A stretch of 64,000 nt of DNA from Amylolactobacillus amylophilus DSM 20533 = JCM 1125 (lineage in GTDB: Bacteria; Bacillota; Bacilli; Lactobacillales; Lactobacillaceae). The position numbers and the translations under genes were made by a program. The stretch is from NCBI RefSeq assembly GCF_001936335.1, contig NZ_CP018888.1, positions 992,001 through 1,056,000 on the forward strand, in the 5' to 3' direction. Below the pieces are notes generated by a model, which was not told the DNA's origin, searched no databases, and saw only the letters and a list, made by a program, of their open reading frames with translations. Shown one piece after another: positions 27,700-36,227 of this stretch; position 1 is the first letter of the stretch; each line of letters opens with the position of its first letter.

Positions 27700-27906
27700 T
27701 TACTCTCCATTATTATTTCTCGTTGACATCTTCGAAAAGCTGGGCCAGTGCTTGCTGCATATCGGCCTGCCAATTGACTTACCAAACTGGAGGTAAGCGG
27801 CGGCCGTATTGCTGGTAGGCAGGGTCAGCTCCAAGACCATAATCGTGATGATGATGGCCATTACTGCGTCACTGAAGAAATCCATCCGTTCTTTTAACTT
27901 TTCCAC
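27700..27906 (-). pseudogene. TMEM175/DUF1211 N-terminus joined to an unrelated tail
   Basis: The first ~46 residues, MEKLKERMDFFSDAVMAIII, then TIMVLELTLPTSN and AAAYLQFGKSIG, are the first transmembrane segment of a TMEM175-family potassium channel (F-S-D motif). The normal continuation is lost. In another frame the remaining bases encode QADMQQALAQLFEDVNEK and stop, which looks like the C-terminus of a different protein. A deletion seems to have fused two genes out of frame. Confidence 0.65.
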
Positions 27907-28051
27907 AATTAATGTCCTTCAGAGATTATTTTCGATTACTAGATTATAGCACTGTGATGCAATTGTGCGTTTTTTCCCGGAAAATTAAGCCATGAAGCTA
28001 GCGGAGGAAAGTGGTAATCTAAGGTCATTCGAATAAGGAGAGGGCAAGTGA

Positions 28052-28480
28052 ATGATTATTAGACCAGTGAAACCTGAAGATGTGCGTGCGATTACCAAAC
28101 TGAATTATGACGAACTGCATTACGATTACACGGTGGAGCATACGGCACAGATGCTTGAAGAAGTCCTGGCGCGGCCATGGCTCAAGATTAATGTTGCCGA
28201 GGTTGATGGCCAGTTTGCAGGCTATATTCAACTGGCTGAATACATCAGCCTAATTAACGAGAAGTTGGTCAACGTGATGGAGCTGGCGGTTGTCCACGAG
28301 TTTCAAGGGCAGGGTGTTGGGAGCCAGTTAGTCAAGACGGCAGAGGAGTGGTCGCATGAGCTGGGATTCGCCGGCGTGCGGCTCAATTCCGGTGCTGAGA
28401 GAACATCCGCCCACGAGTTCTATGAGCATAACGGCTTCACTAAAGTGAAGTATCAGGCCAAGTTTGAGAAGAAGTTTTAA
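28052..28480 (+). CDS. GNAT-family N-acetyltransferase
   Basis: 142 residues, with AAGGAGAGGG before the ATG. The acetyl-CoA loop is VVHEFQGQGVGSQLVKTAEE (residues ~83-102), followed by RLNSGAERTSAHEFYEHNGF, the usual end of the fold. Substrate unknown. Monocistronic, closed by a terminator. Confidence 0.85.
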   Translation: MIIRPVKPEDVRAITKLNYDELHYDYTVEHTAQMLEEVLARPWLKINVAEVDGQFAGYIQLAEYISLINEKLVNVMELAVVHEFQGQGVGSQLVKTAEEWSHELGFAGVRLNSGAERTSAHEFYEHNGFTKVKYQAKFEKKF

Positions 28481-28483
28481 CAG

Positions 28484-28524
28484 CAAAATACCAGCCCCGA
28501 ATAGTGAGGGCGGGTATTTGTTTT
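28484..28524 (+). terminator. Terminator after the acetyltransferase
   Basis: CAAAATACC-A-GCCC pairs with GGGC-G-GGTATTTG, followed by TTTT. A closely related terminator occurs at 29192-29230. Confidence 0.75.
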
Positions 28525-28554
28525 GGCTAGTTTTCCAGGCTGCAATATTTGTGC

Positions 28555-28605
28555 TTGACAGTAAAGTTATAACTGATGTTATAATCTGCCTACGAGGTGA
28601 GGATA
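28555..28605 (+). promoter_or_regulatory. Promoter and likely operator of a toxin-antitoxin operon
   Basis: TTGACA (28555-28560) and TATAAT (28580-28585), spacing 19. Two GTTATAA copies (28566-28573, itself palindromic, and 28578-28585) overlap the promoter 12 bp apart, as expected for autorepression by the AbrB-fold antitoxin that follows. Confidence 0.6.
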
Positions 28606-28863
28606 ATGGCAAAGAGAAATCAATTGAAAGTACGTAAAGTTGGTAACAGCCTAGGTGCGATTATTCCAAAGAATTGGGAAGTTTCAGAAGGCGATATACT
28701 ACACTATGAAGTCTCACAAAATAAAATAATTATTGATCGTTATGAATCTGATTTGGAACACGATAGACGGGTGATTGACGAGGGTTTCAAAGATTTTGAA
28801 AAGGGATTAATTGTTGACAATGAGAGATTAAAAAAAGAATTTGGTAAGTATGGCTGGAAATAG
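28606..28863 (+). CDS. AbrB/MazE-fold antitoxin
   Basis: 85 residues from ATG 28606 (GAGGTGAGG upstream; GTG 28597 is less likely). The N-terminus MAKRNQLKVRKVGNSLGAII is a classic swapped-hairpin AbrB DNA-binding domain. The acidic C-terminal half would bind and block the toxin. It overlaps the toxin gene, so the two are made together, and it probably represses its own promoter through the GTTATAA repeats. Confidence 0.8.
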   Translation: MAKRNQLKVRKVGNSLGAIIPKNWEVSEGDILHYEVSQNKIIIDRYESDLEHDRRVIDEGFKDFEKGLIVDNERLKKEFGKYGWK

Positions 28864-29188
28864 AGGAATGGAAGAGGAAAAACTCGAACTTGTGATGACT
28901 GATGGATTCTTGACGTCCCTCCAAAGCTTAGTTCAAGATTGGGAAGAAGTTGGCCTGACAGAGGAAAAAATTAGTGAGTACGTAGTACTAATTCAAAGTT
29001 CTTTGGAATCATTGAAATGTTTTCCGAGACGATTTGCTGATGTTTCTGGGACCTTTGGCTTTTCCATGGAAACACGAAGGATTCAAATTGGGCGATTGTA
29101 TGCAATTTTCTATCGAATAGATCAAGAAAAGGAATATCTTCTAATTGGTCCTATTTATCACCAAAGGCAGTTACGCCAGAAGTTTTAG
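28850..29188 (+). CDS. RelE/ParE-like toxin
   Basis: 112 residues from ATG 28850 (ATG 28868 also possible). The C-terminal half, FGFSMETRRIQIGRLYAIFY then LLIGPIYHQRQLRQKF, has the beta-sheet pattern of the RelE/ParE fold. It overlaps the antitoxin by 14 bases. RelE types cut mRNA on the ribosome and ParE types act on gyrase; the sequence does not decide between them. Confidence 0.65.
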   Translation: MAGNRGMEEEKLELVMTDGFLTSLQSLVQDWEEVGLTEEKISEYVVLIQSSLESLKCFPRRFADVSGTFGFSMETRRIQIGRLYAIFYRIDQEKEYLLIGPIYHQRQLRQKF

Positions 29189-29191
29189 CAA

Positions 29192-29230
29192 CAAAATACC
29201 ACCTCCGAATGGTGAGGGGTGGTATTTGTT
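29192..29230 (+). terminator. Terminator of the toxin-antitoxin operon
   Basis: CAAAATACCACC pairs with GGTGGTATTTG, followed by a short T-run. Confidence 0.7.
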
Positions 29231-29328
29231 TGGTTAGCGGATTTTGCTGGCAGCTTCTTTATCGATAGTTAAGGCGAAGTATCAGCGAGAAGAAGTTTTT
29301 ATTAACAAGTAGGTAAAGAAAAGAACGC

Positions 29329-29730
29329 CTAGGATTTAATCCCCAGGCGCTCTTTTAGTGCGGCGGTTAGTACTGCTGAAAAGTTGATTCCCTGCTTCTC
29401 TGCTTCTCGAGCTAGGTCTGCTGGTATTGTAGTATTCTTTTTGACCAGCGGAACGTGTACTTCTTTCTTTGCTTGTTCAAGGTCTGTTGTGATGTATGAA
29501 ACCGTAGCATTTGAATGTTGAGCTTGAATATCCTTGATATCTGTAGCGGCTGGCAAAGGATTCTGATCAAATAGCATTAGTCCTAACACTTCCTCCGCGT
29601 TATTGAGCGCTTCTGAGAGGCCTTGACCATCGGTGATTGCACCTGGAATATCCGGGAAAGTCACTGTGTATTCGTTAGGCTTATTCTCAGAGTCGTCTAG
29701 TACAGCTGCGTACGTCACTAAGCGTTTCAT
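29329..29730 (-). CDS. hicB: HicB-type antitoxin
   Basis: 133 residues. The N-terminal partly degraded RNase-H-like fold is visible in YTVTFPDIPGAITDGQGLSE then ALNNAEEVLGLML. The C-terminal ribbon-helix-helix is VPLVKKNTTIPADLAREAEK followed by QGINFSAVLTAALKERLGI. It neutralises HicA and represses the operon. It lies downstream of hicA, 46 bp apart, in the usual hicA-hicB order. Confidence 0.88.
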   Translation of the reverse strand: MKRLVTYAAVLDDSENKPNEYTVTFPDIPGAITDGQGLSEALNNAEEVLGLMLFDQNPLPAATDIKDIQAQHSNATVSYITTDLEQAKKEVHVPLVKKNTTIPADLAREAEKQGINFSAVLTAALKERLGIKS

Positions 29731-29776
29731 ATTTATGTCCTTTCTGATTTGTCTAAATGAATTTATTAGGGATATT

Positions 29777-29968
29777 TTACTTGATACCGGCTTGCCGTAA
29801 AATACTGTTGTAGGTTTTGATTGGTATTGTCTTGCCAGGCTTATCGTATGCTACGCTCACATAATGACCATGTGAGTATTTGAATCTATGGTGACTACCT
29901 CTAATTCTATCCTCCGTGAAACCAGCGTTCTGCAATATCTTGAGCACCTCTGTTACTTTATGTTCCAC
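29777..29968 (-). CDS. hicA: HicA-type mRNA interferase toxin
   Basis: 63 residues, the standard HicA length. The catalytic histidine lies in RIRGSHHRFKYSHGHYVSVA, and the C-terminus is TYNSILRQAGIK. It cleaves mRNA until bound by HicB. Its start sits directly against a truncated fumarate-reductase fragment on the other strand, which suggests the pair arrived by insertion there. Confidence 0.88.
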   Translation of the reverse strand: MEHKVTEVLKILQNAGFTEDRIRGSHHRFKYSHGHYVSVAYDKPGKTIPIKTYNSILRQAGIK

Positions 29969-29985
29969 TGGATAGCTCCTTTGGG

Positions 29986-30246
29986 ATGGACCAAAAGCTT
30001 GACCATGGTCCTTACTACGCCATTAAGATTGCCCCAGGTATTCACCACACGATGGGTGGCGTCAAGATTAACACGGAGACCCAAGTTTTAGATAAATCGG
30101 GCACCGCAATCAAGGGATTGTTCGCTGCCGGGGAAGTTACTGGCGGTTTGCATGGTAACAACCGTATCGGTGGGAACGCAGTTGCTGATATTGTTATTTT
30201 TGGACGCCAAGCAGGCACCCAGTCTGCTGCTTTTGTAGCGCAATAA
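29986..30246 (+). pseudogene. C-terminal fragment of a fumarate reductase-type flavoprotein
   Basis: 86 codons reading YYAIKIAPGIHHTMGGVKIN, then IKGLFAAGEVTGGLHGNNRI, GGNAVADIVIFGRQAG and stop. This is the last sixth of an FrdA/flavocytochrome-c-like FAD_binding_2 protein, including the G-N-R-I-G-G-N-A active-site loop. Everything upstream is missing and replaced by the hicAB pair. It is distinct from the two reductases at 9.6-13.2 kb. Confidence 0.8.
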
Positions 30247-30278
30247 GTGATATTTTTGTCAAAAATGTAAATGGCGAT

Positions 30279-30305
30279 AGACGGTTAAATAGACCGTCTT
30301 TTTTT
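30279..30305 (+). terminator. Terminator
   Basis: AGACGGT / ACCGTCT stem with seven T, closing the reductase fragment. Confidence 0.8.
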
Positions 30306-30455
30306 ATTTTGCTCGTGCCAAAGTGGTTAGACCAATTGGCCCCTTTAACTTCTGTTCACGATGCAATACAATATAGGTGTAATATGAAATCGCTTTCAAA
30401 AGAGCTAGACAGGGAAGTAATGTTGTTGACGTAGAATTGGTAGGAGGAAAATCTA

Positions 30456-32858
30456 ATGAGTAACCGTGATACCACAAATGTTTTATGGTTTGATGAACTA
30501 CACCGTGAAGATGTCAATCTTGTCGGTGGCAAGTCGTCTTCTTTAGGAGAGATGACTTCCGCCATGTCGGTTCCCGTACCATACGGGTTCGCGACAACTG
30601 CCCATGCTTACCGTTATTTTATGGAGCAAACTCACCTGAATGAGCGGGTGAATAGCTTACTGGCAGGTATTAAGGATTACGAGAATTCACTTGAGTTGCA
30701 CCTAGCGTGTGCAGAGATTCGGCGGCTGATTGTGACTGCCGAGATGCCGGCTGATTTAGCGGCCGAGATTACTGCTGCATACCAGGAGCTAGGTCAGAAG
30801 ATGAACCAAGACAACCCCTTTGTGGCAATTCGGTCCTCTGCAACAGCGGAGGATTTGCCGGATGCATCTTTTGCAGGTCAGCAGGAGTCTTACTTGAATA
30901 TTCGTGGTCAGGCAGATGTGGTTAATCGCGTCCAGCAGTGTTATGCCTCCTTATTTACAGATAGAGCGGCATATTATCGGCACAAGCAGAACTTTCCACA
31001 TGAGCGAGTCGCTCTTTCTGCGGCTATTCAGATGATGGTTTTCTCGAAAGCATCAGGCATCATGTTCTCGGTTGATGTCTCGAATGGCGATGACACCAAA
31101 ATTGTGATTGACGCAATCTATGGTTTGGGTGAGTACATTGTCCTGGGGAAAGTAACGCCGAATCATTATGTGGTTGCAAAAGACTCCATGCAAATTGTCG
31201 ATAAAAGTGTGATTAAACAAGATGTGCAACTAGTGCGGGAACCGGATGGTGGCGTTGTCGAGGTACCGGTACCGGACGAATTGCAGGAGCAGCAGGTCTT
31301 AACTGATGAACAAATTCTAGAGATTGCCGGCTATGTGAAGGCCATCGAGGAGCATTACGGCTCTTACATGGATATGGAATTCGCGCTCGACAGTAATACG
31401 AACCGAGTATGGGTGGTTCAGGCCCGTCCAGAGACAGTCTGGTCCAGGAGAAAGAAGGAGCAGGGAAAGGCAGGTACTGAACAGCACAGTGATTTCAATG
31501 AAAGTTATGCTGAAGCGTTGTTGCGTGGATTACCTGCAAGTCCTGGGGTCGTTAGTGGTGTGGTACATGTGATTGATGACGCGAAAGACATTGAGGAGTT
31601 TCAGCCCGGCGAGATTCTTGTGACCATCATGACCTCGCCCGACTGGGTTCCAGCGATGAAAAAGGCGGTGGCAATCATCACGGATAACGGCGGAATGACG
31701 TGTCACGCAGCGATTATCTCGCGTGAAATGCAGATTCCATGTATCGTTGGTACAAGTAGCAAGGGCACACCTGCCACGAAGCTCCTACAGACCGGAGACA
31801 CAGTCACAGTCGATGCTTCAAACGGTATTGTCTATCAGGGTGATGTGACTGCAATGTTTACTCAACCTCAACCAGTAGACCAAACTGGGACAGTGCAGGC
31901 TGTGGGTGAGACGTTTGCACCAACCGCAACACCCGTGATGATGAACCTGGGCGATCCTGACCTAATTGAACGTTATGCGGACTTGCCGGTTGATGGCATA
32001 GGCCTAATGCGTGAGGAGTTCATCTGGACATCCTATATCCATGAGCACCCGTTGTATCTGATTGAGGAGGGACAGCAGGGTAAAGCAATTCGAATGCTTG
32101 CAGCGGGTATTGCAAAGGTGGCACGTGCCATGAGCCCACGGCCGGTGGTCCTTAGACTCTCGGACTTTAAGTCGAGTGAGTACCGCCAGTTGAAGGGTGG
32201 TTCGAAGTATGAACCAAATGAACCTGCAGACTTGTTAGGATGGCGTGGTGCTTCACGGTATTATGATCCGAAATACATCGAGGCATTCAAACTAGAGTTA
32301 GCTGCGGTGAAGAAGGTTCGCCAAGAGTTTGGCCTGACCAATCTGAACGTGATGATTCCCTTTGTGAGAACCGTCGCCGAGGTAGAGAAGGTCACGGAGA
32401 TTATGCGTGTCGAGGGGCTAGAGCGGACTGCCGACTTTAAAGTCTATATGATGGCCGAAATCCCGTCCAACATCATTCTGGCGGACCAGTTCAACCAGTA
32501 TATCGATGGCTATTCGATTGGTTCGAATGACTTGACGATGCTCTTACTCGGGTGTGATCGGAACAACGATACGGTGGCCAGCCTCTTTGATGAGCGGAAC
32601 CTGGCGGTGAAACGCGCCATTCGCCATCTAATTAAGACTGCACATGCTGCTGGTAAAACAGTTTCGATTTGTGGTCAGGCGCCATCGGAATTTCCAGACT
32701 TTACGAACTTCTTGGTTCAAAGTGGTATTGACTATGTGTCGGTAAACCCGGACATGGTGAAGGAGACGAAGAGAAACGTGGCGCACTTCGAACAGCGAAT
32801 TCTCATCGATGCGGCTACGGGTCGTGGCTTAAAGGATCAGACGGACTACGAGTGGTAA
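30456..32858 (+). CDS. ppsA: Phosphoenolpyruvate synthase
   Basis: 800 residues with the three-domain PEP-synthase plan. The N-terminal ATP-grasp-like nucleotide domain has VGGKSSSLGEM and FVAIRSSATAEDLPDASFAG. The central swivelling phosphohistidine domain is ITDNGGMTCHAAIISREM with the catalytic histidine. The C-terminal TIM barrel has VVLRLSDFKSSEYR and SICGQAPSEFPDF. It makes PEP from pyruvate and ATP. GGAGGAAAA precedes the ATG; monocistronic, with its own terminator. Confidence 0.93.
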   Translation: MSNRDTTNVLWFDELHREDVNLVGGKSSSLGEMTSAMSVPVPYGFATTAHAYRYFMEQTHLNERVNSLLAGIKDYENSLELHLACAEIRRLIVTAEMPADLAAEITAAYQELGQKMNQDNPFVAIRSSATAEDLPDASFAGQQESYLNIRGQADVVNRVQQCYASLFTDRAAYYRHKQNFPHERVALSAAIQMMVFSKASGIMFSVDVSNGDDTKIVIDAIYGLGEYIVLGKVTPNHYVVAKDSMQIVDKSVIKQDVQLVREPDGGVVEVPVPDELQEQQVLTDEQILEIAGYVKAIEEHYGSYMDMEFALDSNTNRVWVVQARPETVWSRRKKEQGKAGTEQHSDFNESYAEALLRGLPASPGVVSGVVHVIDDAKDIEEFQPGEILVTIMTSPDWVPAMKKAVAIITDNGGMTCHAAIISREMQIPCIVGTSSKGTPATKLLQTGDTVTVDASNGIVYQGDVTAMFTQPQPVDQTGTVQAVGETFAPTATPVMMNLGDPDLIERYADLPVDGIGLMREEFIWTSYIHEHPLYLIEEGQQGKAIRMLAAGIAKVARAMSPRPVVLRLSDFKSSEYRQLKGGSKYEPNEPADLLGWRGASRYYDPKYIEAFKLELAAVKKVRQEFGLTNLNVMIPFVRTVAEVEKVTEIMRVEGLERTADFKVYMMAEIPSNIILADQFNQYIDGYSIGSNDLTMLLLGCDRNNDTVASLFDERNLAVKRAIRHLIKTAHAAGKTVSICGQAPSEFPDFTNFLVQSGIDYVSVNPDMVKETKRNVAHFEQRILIDAATGRGLKDQTDYEW

Positions 32859-32884
32859 TCTTTTTAGCGCGGTGGTGGAGCTCT

Positions 32885-32919
32885 AAAAGATCAACTTAGC
32901 AACAAGTTGGTCTTTTTTA
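32885..32919 (+). terminator. Terminator of ppsA
   Basis: AAAAGATCAACTT / AAGTTGGTCTTTT stem with one G-U pair and a T-run. Confidence 0.85.
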
Positions 32920-32998
32920 TTTAAATAATCATGTTATTGTTGCTTATTCTCTTAGAAAAGATTAATGTACATATCATAATCTAAAGTGAGGGATGCAG

Positions 32999-33562
32999 AT
33001 GACAGTTTATTTAAAACGCTTAAATCAAGCTGATGCGGCGGTAGAATATGAGTTTTTTCAAAAGATGCCTGAAATTAATGGCTTCGAAGTGCCATACCAG
33101 AATATTTCATTTGCGGAATTTCTGACAAACGCAATAGATGAGCGTGAAGATAGCAGCAATGGACTTAATCTCCCAGACGGTCACGTACCAGACACGTATT
33201 TCTTTCTCTGGGATAATGACAAAATTGTGGGCCTCTTCAAAATTAGGCACTACCTAAATGACTTTCTGCGTCAAGGTCCCGGTCACATTGGTTATGGCAT
33301 TCTCCCGGAATTTCAAGGGCGTGGGTATGGGACCGCGGGCTTAAAGTTAGCTTTGAGAAAAGCAGATAAGATCCTACCATCAAACGAACCGGAGATTTTC
33401 TTGGCGTGTGCAAAGACGAACCTCGCGTCGCTCCAGGTGATGAAGAAGAACGGTGGCCACGTGCGCCACGAGAACGAACACGAATATTTCGTCCGCGTTT
33501 TGCGCAAGGCGATTGATGAGCCGACTTCGCTGGTTGGCCGGGCGGCGAAATTTGAATATTAA
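32999..33562 (+). CDS. GNAT-family N-acetyltransferase
   Basis: 187 residues from ATG 32999 (GTGAGGG six bases upstream; ATG 32993 overlaps that site). The acetyl-CoA motif is GHIGYGILPEFQGRGYGTAG (residues ~97-116), followed by FLACAKTNLASLQVMKKNGG. It resembles the C-terminal region of predicted RimJ/YjcF-like acetyltransferases. Substrate unknown. Confidence 0.82.
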   Translation: MTVYLKRLNQADAAVEYEFFQKMPEINGFEVPYQNISFAEFLTNAIDEREDSSNGLNLPDGHVPDTYFFLWDNDKIVGLFKIRHYLNDFLRQGPGHIGYGILPEFQGRGYGTAGLKLALRKADKILPSNEPEIFLACAKTNLASLQVMKKNGGHVRHENEHEYFVRVLRKAIDEPTSLVGRAAKFEY

Positions 33563-33581
33563 GTGAAGTAATTGAATAAGT

Positions 33582-33609
33582 TCAACCGGAAATCGGTTGA
33601 GCTTTTTTT
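33582..33609 (+). terminator. Terminator
   Basis: TCAACCG-GAAAT-CGGTTGA stem, then GC and seven T. Confidence 0.85.
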
Positions 33610-33642
33610 GTTCAGAAACGGTTCTAGACCACAACTTACAAA

Positions 33643-33746
33643 TTGAACTATACCAATTAAAAATTATTTGACTTATATCGCACATTAAACATATAATATG
33701 CACTACACCTCTTTGTGATAAGTTCACAGATTAGTCTATACCAATT
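33643..33746 (+). promoter_or_regulatory. glmS promoter between two NagR-type operators
   Basis: The promoter is TTGACT (33668-33673) and TATAAT (33692-33697), spacing 18. On each side lies CTATACCAATT (33648-33658 and 33736-33746). The reverse complement of the second, AATTGGTATAGACTA, fits the GntR/NagR operator pattern ATTGGTATAGACAA; the first reads TTAATTGGTATAGTTCA. Together they suggest glmS is repressed by an amino-sugar-responsive NagR. Confidence 0.7.
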
Positions 33747-33763
33747 TAAGGAGTAAAAATTAT

Positions 33764-35575
33764 ATGTGTGGAATAGTTGGAACGATTGGCACGAGCCAAA
33801 GTAAAAATATTTTGTTGAAGGGGCTCGAGCGCCTGGAATATCGCGGTTATGATTCAGCCGGTATTTTCCTCAGTGAGGATGGGTCTGACGAGCTGGTGAA
33901 ATCTGTTGGTAAGATTGCGGACTTGGAGGAGCAAATTGCGCCTGAGATGAGCGGTACGATGGGAATTGCCCATACACGGTGGGCAACACATGGTCAGCCT
34001 AGCATTGAAAATGCTCACCCACAGTTCTCGACCAGCGAACGCTTCTATTTGGTGCACAATGGTGTGATCAGCAACTTCACCCAGTTAAAGGAACAGGAAC
34101 TTGCCGGCACTACCTTTGTCAGCCAGACCGATACAGAGGTGATTGTCCAGTTAATCGCCAAGTTTGTTGAGCAAGATGGGTTGACTACTCTGGCCGCTTT
34201 TCAGAAAACACTAGGCTTGCTCGAGGGCTCATACGCTCTGATGCTCGTTGATAAGGAGAACGAAGAGCAGCTCTACGTGGCTAAGAATAAGAGTCCGATG
34301 CTGATTGGCCTAGCTAATGGTTATAACATTGTCGCCTCAGACGCACTGGCGACCTTTGACGTGACAGACCAATACCTTGAATTGCATGATGGCGATTTTG
34401 CCGTTGTGACCAAGACGACTGTCTCTGTCTTTGATCAGGACGGCCAAGATGTGCACCGCGCTCCCATCACGATCAAGATCGACCATGCCGCTGCCACAAA
34501 AGGTACGTATGATACATTTATGCTCAAGGAGATTGATGAGCAACCTGCTGTCTTGCGACGGATCAGCCAGCATTATTTGGCTAACAATAGCAGTATTAAC
34601 GTTCCCGCTGAGCTCCTCCAGTTAATGGCCCAGGCTGATCGGTTCTACTTCGTGGCGGCCGGTACGAGTTACCACGCAAGTCTAGTTGGTAAACGACTAT
34701 TTGAAAAGTACACGAAGAAACCCGTTGAGGTCGGCGTAGCAAGCGAATTTGGTTATCACTGGCCGTTATTGTCGCAGAAGCCATTCTTTATTTTTCTCTC
34801 TCAAAGTGGGGAAACCGCAGATAGCCGTCAAGTCTTGGTTGAAGCGAAGAAGAGGGGGTTAAGCACGCTGGTCTTGACTAATGTGGTTAACTCGACGTTG
34901 GCCCGGGAAGCGGACTTTCACCTGCCGCTACTTGCGGGACCAGAAATTGCTGTGGCCTCAACTAAAGCATATACAGCACAGATTGCTGTCGAAGCGGTTT
35001 TGGCAAAAGCATTGGGAGTTCAGTTACAAGAACGTTTAGCAGTTGAGTGGGATCTACAGCAGCAATTGAGTTTGGCGGCGGTCGGAATTGATCGGGTGTT
35101 AGCCGAGAAGGATAAATTTGCTGCATTAACAAAAGAGTACCTGACGGACCAGGAACACGCATTTTACCTGGGCCGTGGCATCGACTACGATGTTAGTCTA
35201 GAGGCTGCACTCAAATTGAAGGAAATTTCGTACGTCCATACGGAGGGATTCGCCGCTGGCGAGTTGAAGCACGGCACCATTGCACTCATCGAGGACCGCG
35301 TCCCAGCCATTTTCTTCATTACCGAGAAATTGACGGCGTCTCATACCAGGGGTAATGTGCAAGAGGTTAAGGCACGCGGCGGCAACGTAGTGGTCGTTAG
35401 TACCGAGGAGACCAAGGGAAGCGGAGACCAATTCGTGCTGCCAACTTTGACGCCGGAGTTGATGCCGTTGTTGACTGGTGTTGTTGGGCAATTGATTGCA
35501 TACTTCTCGACACTGCAACGTGGTCTAAATGTCGACCAACCACGTAATTTGGCCAAAAGTGTAACAGTTGAATAA
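33764..35575 (+). CDS. glmS: Glutamine-fructose-6-phosphate aminotransferase
   Basis: 603 residues. The N-terminal class II glutamine amidotransferase begins MCGIVGTIGTSQSKNILLKG with the catalytic Cys2. Two SIS isomerase domains follow (FVAAGTSYHASLVGKRLFEK, FLSQSGETADSRQVL) and the end is DQPRNLAKSVTVE, identical to the GlmS consensus. It makes glucosamine-6-phosphate for peptidoglycan. AAGGAG precedes the ATG. No glmS ribozyme core was recognised upstream; control seems to be by NagR-type operators instead. Confidence 0.97.
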   Translation: MCGIVGTIGTSQSKNILLKGLERLEYRGYDSAGIFLSEDGSDELVKSVGKIADLEEQIAPEMSGTMGIAHTRWATHGQPSIENAHPQFSTSERFYLVHNGVISNFTQLKEQELAGTTFVSQTDTEVIVQLIAKFVEQDGLTTLAAFQKTLGLLEGSYALMLVDKENEEQLYVAKNKSPMLIGLANGYNIVASDALATFDVTDQYLELHDGDFAVVTKTTVSVFDQDGQDVHRAPITIKIDHAAATKGTYDTFMLKEIDEQPAVLRRISQHYLANNSSINVPAELLQLMAQADRFYFVAAGTSYHASLVGKRLFEKYTKKPVEVGVASEFGYHWPLLSQKPFFIFLSQSGETADSRQVLVEAKKRGLSTLVLTNVVNSTLAREADFHLPLLAGPEIAVASTKAYTAQIAVEAVLAKALGVQLQERLAVEWDLQQQLSLAAVGIDRVLAEKDKFAALTKEYLTDQEHAFYLGRGIDYDVSLEAALKLKEISYVHTEGFAAGELKHGTIALIEDRVPAIFFITEKLTASHTRGNVQEVKARGGNVVVVSTEETKGSGDQFVLPTLTPELMPLLTGVVGQLIAYFSTLQRGLNVDQPRNLAKSVTVE

Positions 35576-35585
35576 TCTGACAAAG

Positions 35586-35620
35586 AAATAAGGTACAGTC
35601 AACTCGACTGTACCTTATTT
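35586..35620. terminator. Bidirectional terminator between glmS and the OsmC gene
   Basis: Perfect 15-bp stem AAATAAGGTACAGTC / GACTGTACCTTATTT with A- and T-rich ends. Confidence 0.9.
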
Positions 35621-35629
35621 ACTTCTGGT

Positions 35630-36088
35630 TCATTTGGCATCGAGATTGACGCGCTCGATTTGCGTGGTAATCTCCGCACCATTTGTGATGGTATCGGCGA
35701 CGGGACAATAGTGATCAACAAATTTAATGAATTCGGCAATCTCTGCATCTGTGTTATTTGCGTCAATTTGGTAAGTACACCAGATCTTTGGTAATCCCGG
35801 ACGAATACTATCGTCTTGAGCGAGGTACCCTCTACGATCTAGCTCGCCGTCGACAGTGACGCTGATACCGTTTAACTTGATACCGAAACGGTGAGCGAAA
35901 CTTTTAGCCATGATGATTTTACAACCACCGACAGCCGAAAGTAAGGTTTCCACCGGCGTGATACCCGAATTGAGACCACCCGGGGTCTCCGTGGGTTCAT
36001 CGAGCATGAGCTCGTGGTCACGGACATTAATTCGAACTTGATAGCCGCGTACACTTGTTGCAACGGCCTTTGAGTGTGATATGGACAT
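35630..36088 (-). CDS. OsmC-family protein
   Basis: 152 residues from ATG 36088, chosen because GGAGG lies eight bases upstream on the minus strand; longer frames lack this. LNSGITPVETLLSAVGGCKI carries one of the two conserved OsmC cysteines and the second is in VDHYCPVADTITNGAEI. The family are thiol-dependent peroxidases or stress proteins. Monocistronic. Confidence 0.88.
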   Translation of the reverse strand: MSISHSKAVATSVRGYQVRINVRDHELMLDEPTETPGGLNSGITPVETLLSAVGGCKIIMAKSFAHRFGIKLNGISVTVDGELDRRGYLAQDDSIRPGLPKIWCTYQIDANNTDAEIAEFIKFVDHYCPVADTITNGAEITTQIERVNLDAK

Positions 36089-36175
36089 AACTATAACCTC
36101 CATTCTCTGTGCTGTAAGCTTATCATTTTTTAATAATGATGGGGTAATAATCAGACATGAAGATACCGCAGACAC

Positions 36176-36206
36176 AAAAAATAGGCCTAAAATTGGGCCT
36201 ATTTTT
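36176..36206 (-). terminator. Terminator of the nrd operon
   Basis: AAAAATAGGCC / GGCCTATTTTT inverted repeat directly after nrdF; it may work in both directions. Confidence 0.75.
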
Positions 36207-36227
36207 AAAATGGTTGAAGTTAACTAA

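Noticed and set aside
33563-33763. glmS ribozyme upstream of glmS
   Set aside because: The 200-bp region contains a terminator, a promoter and two operator-like sites, and I could not find the conserved ribozyme core.
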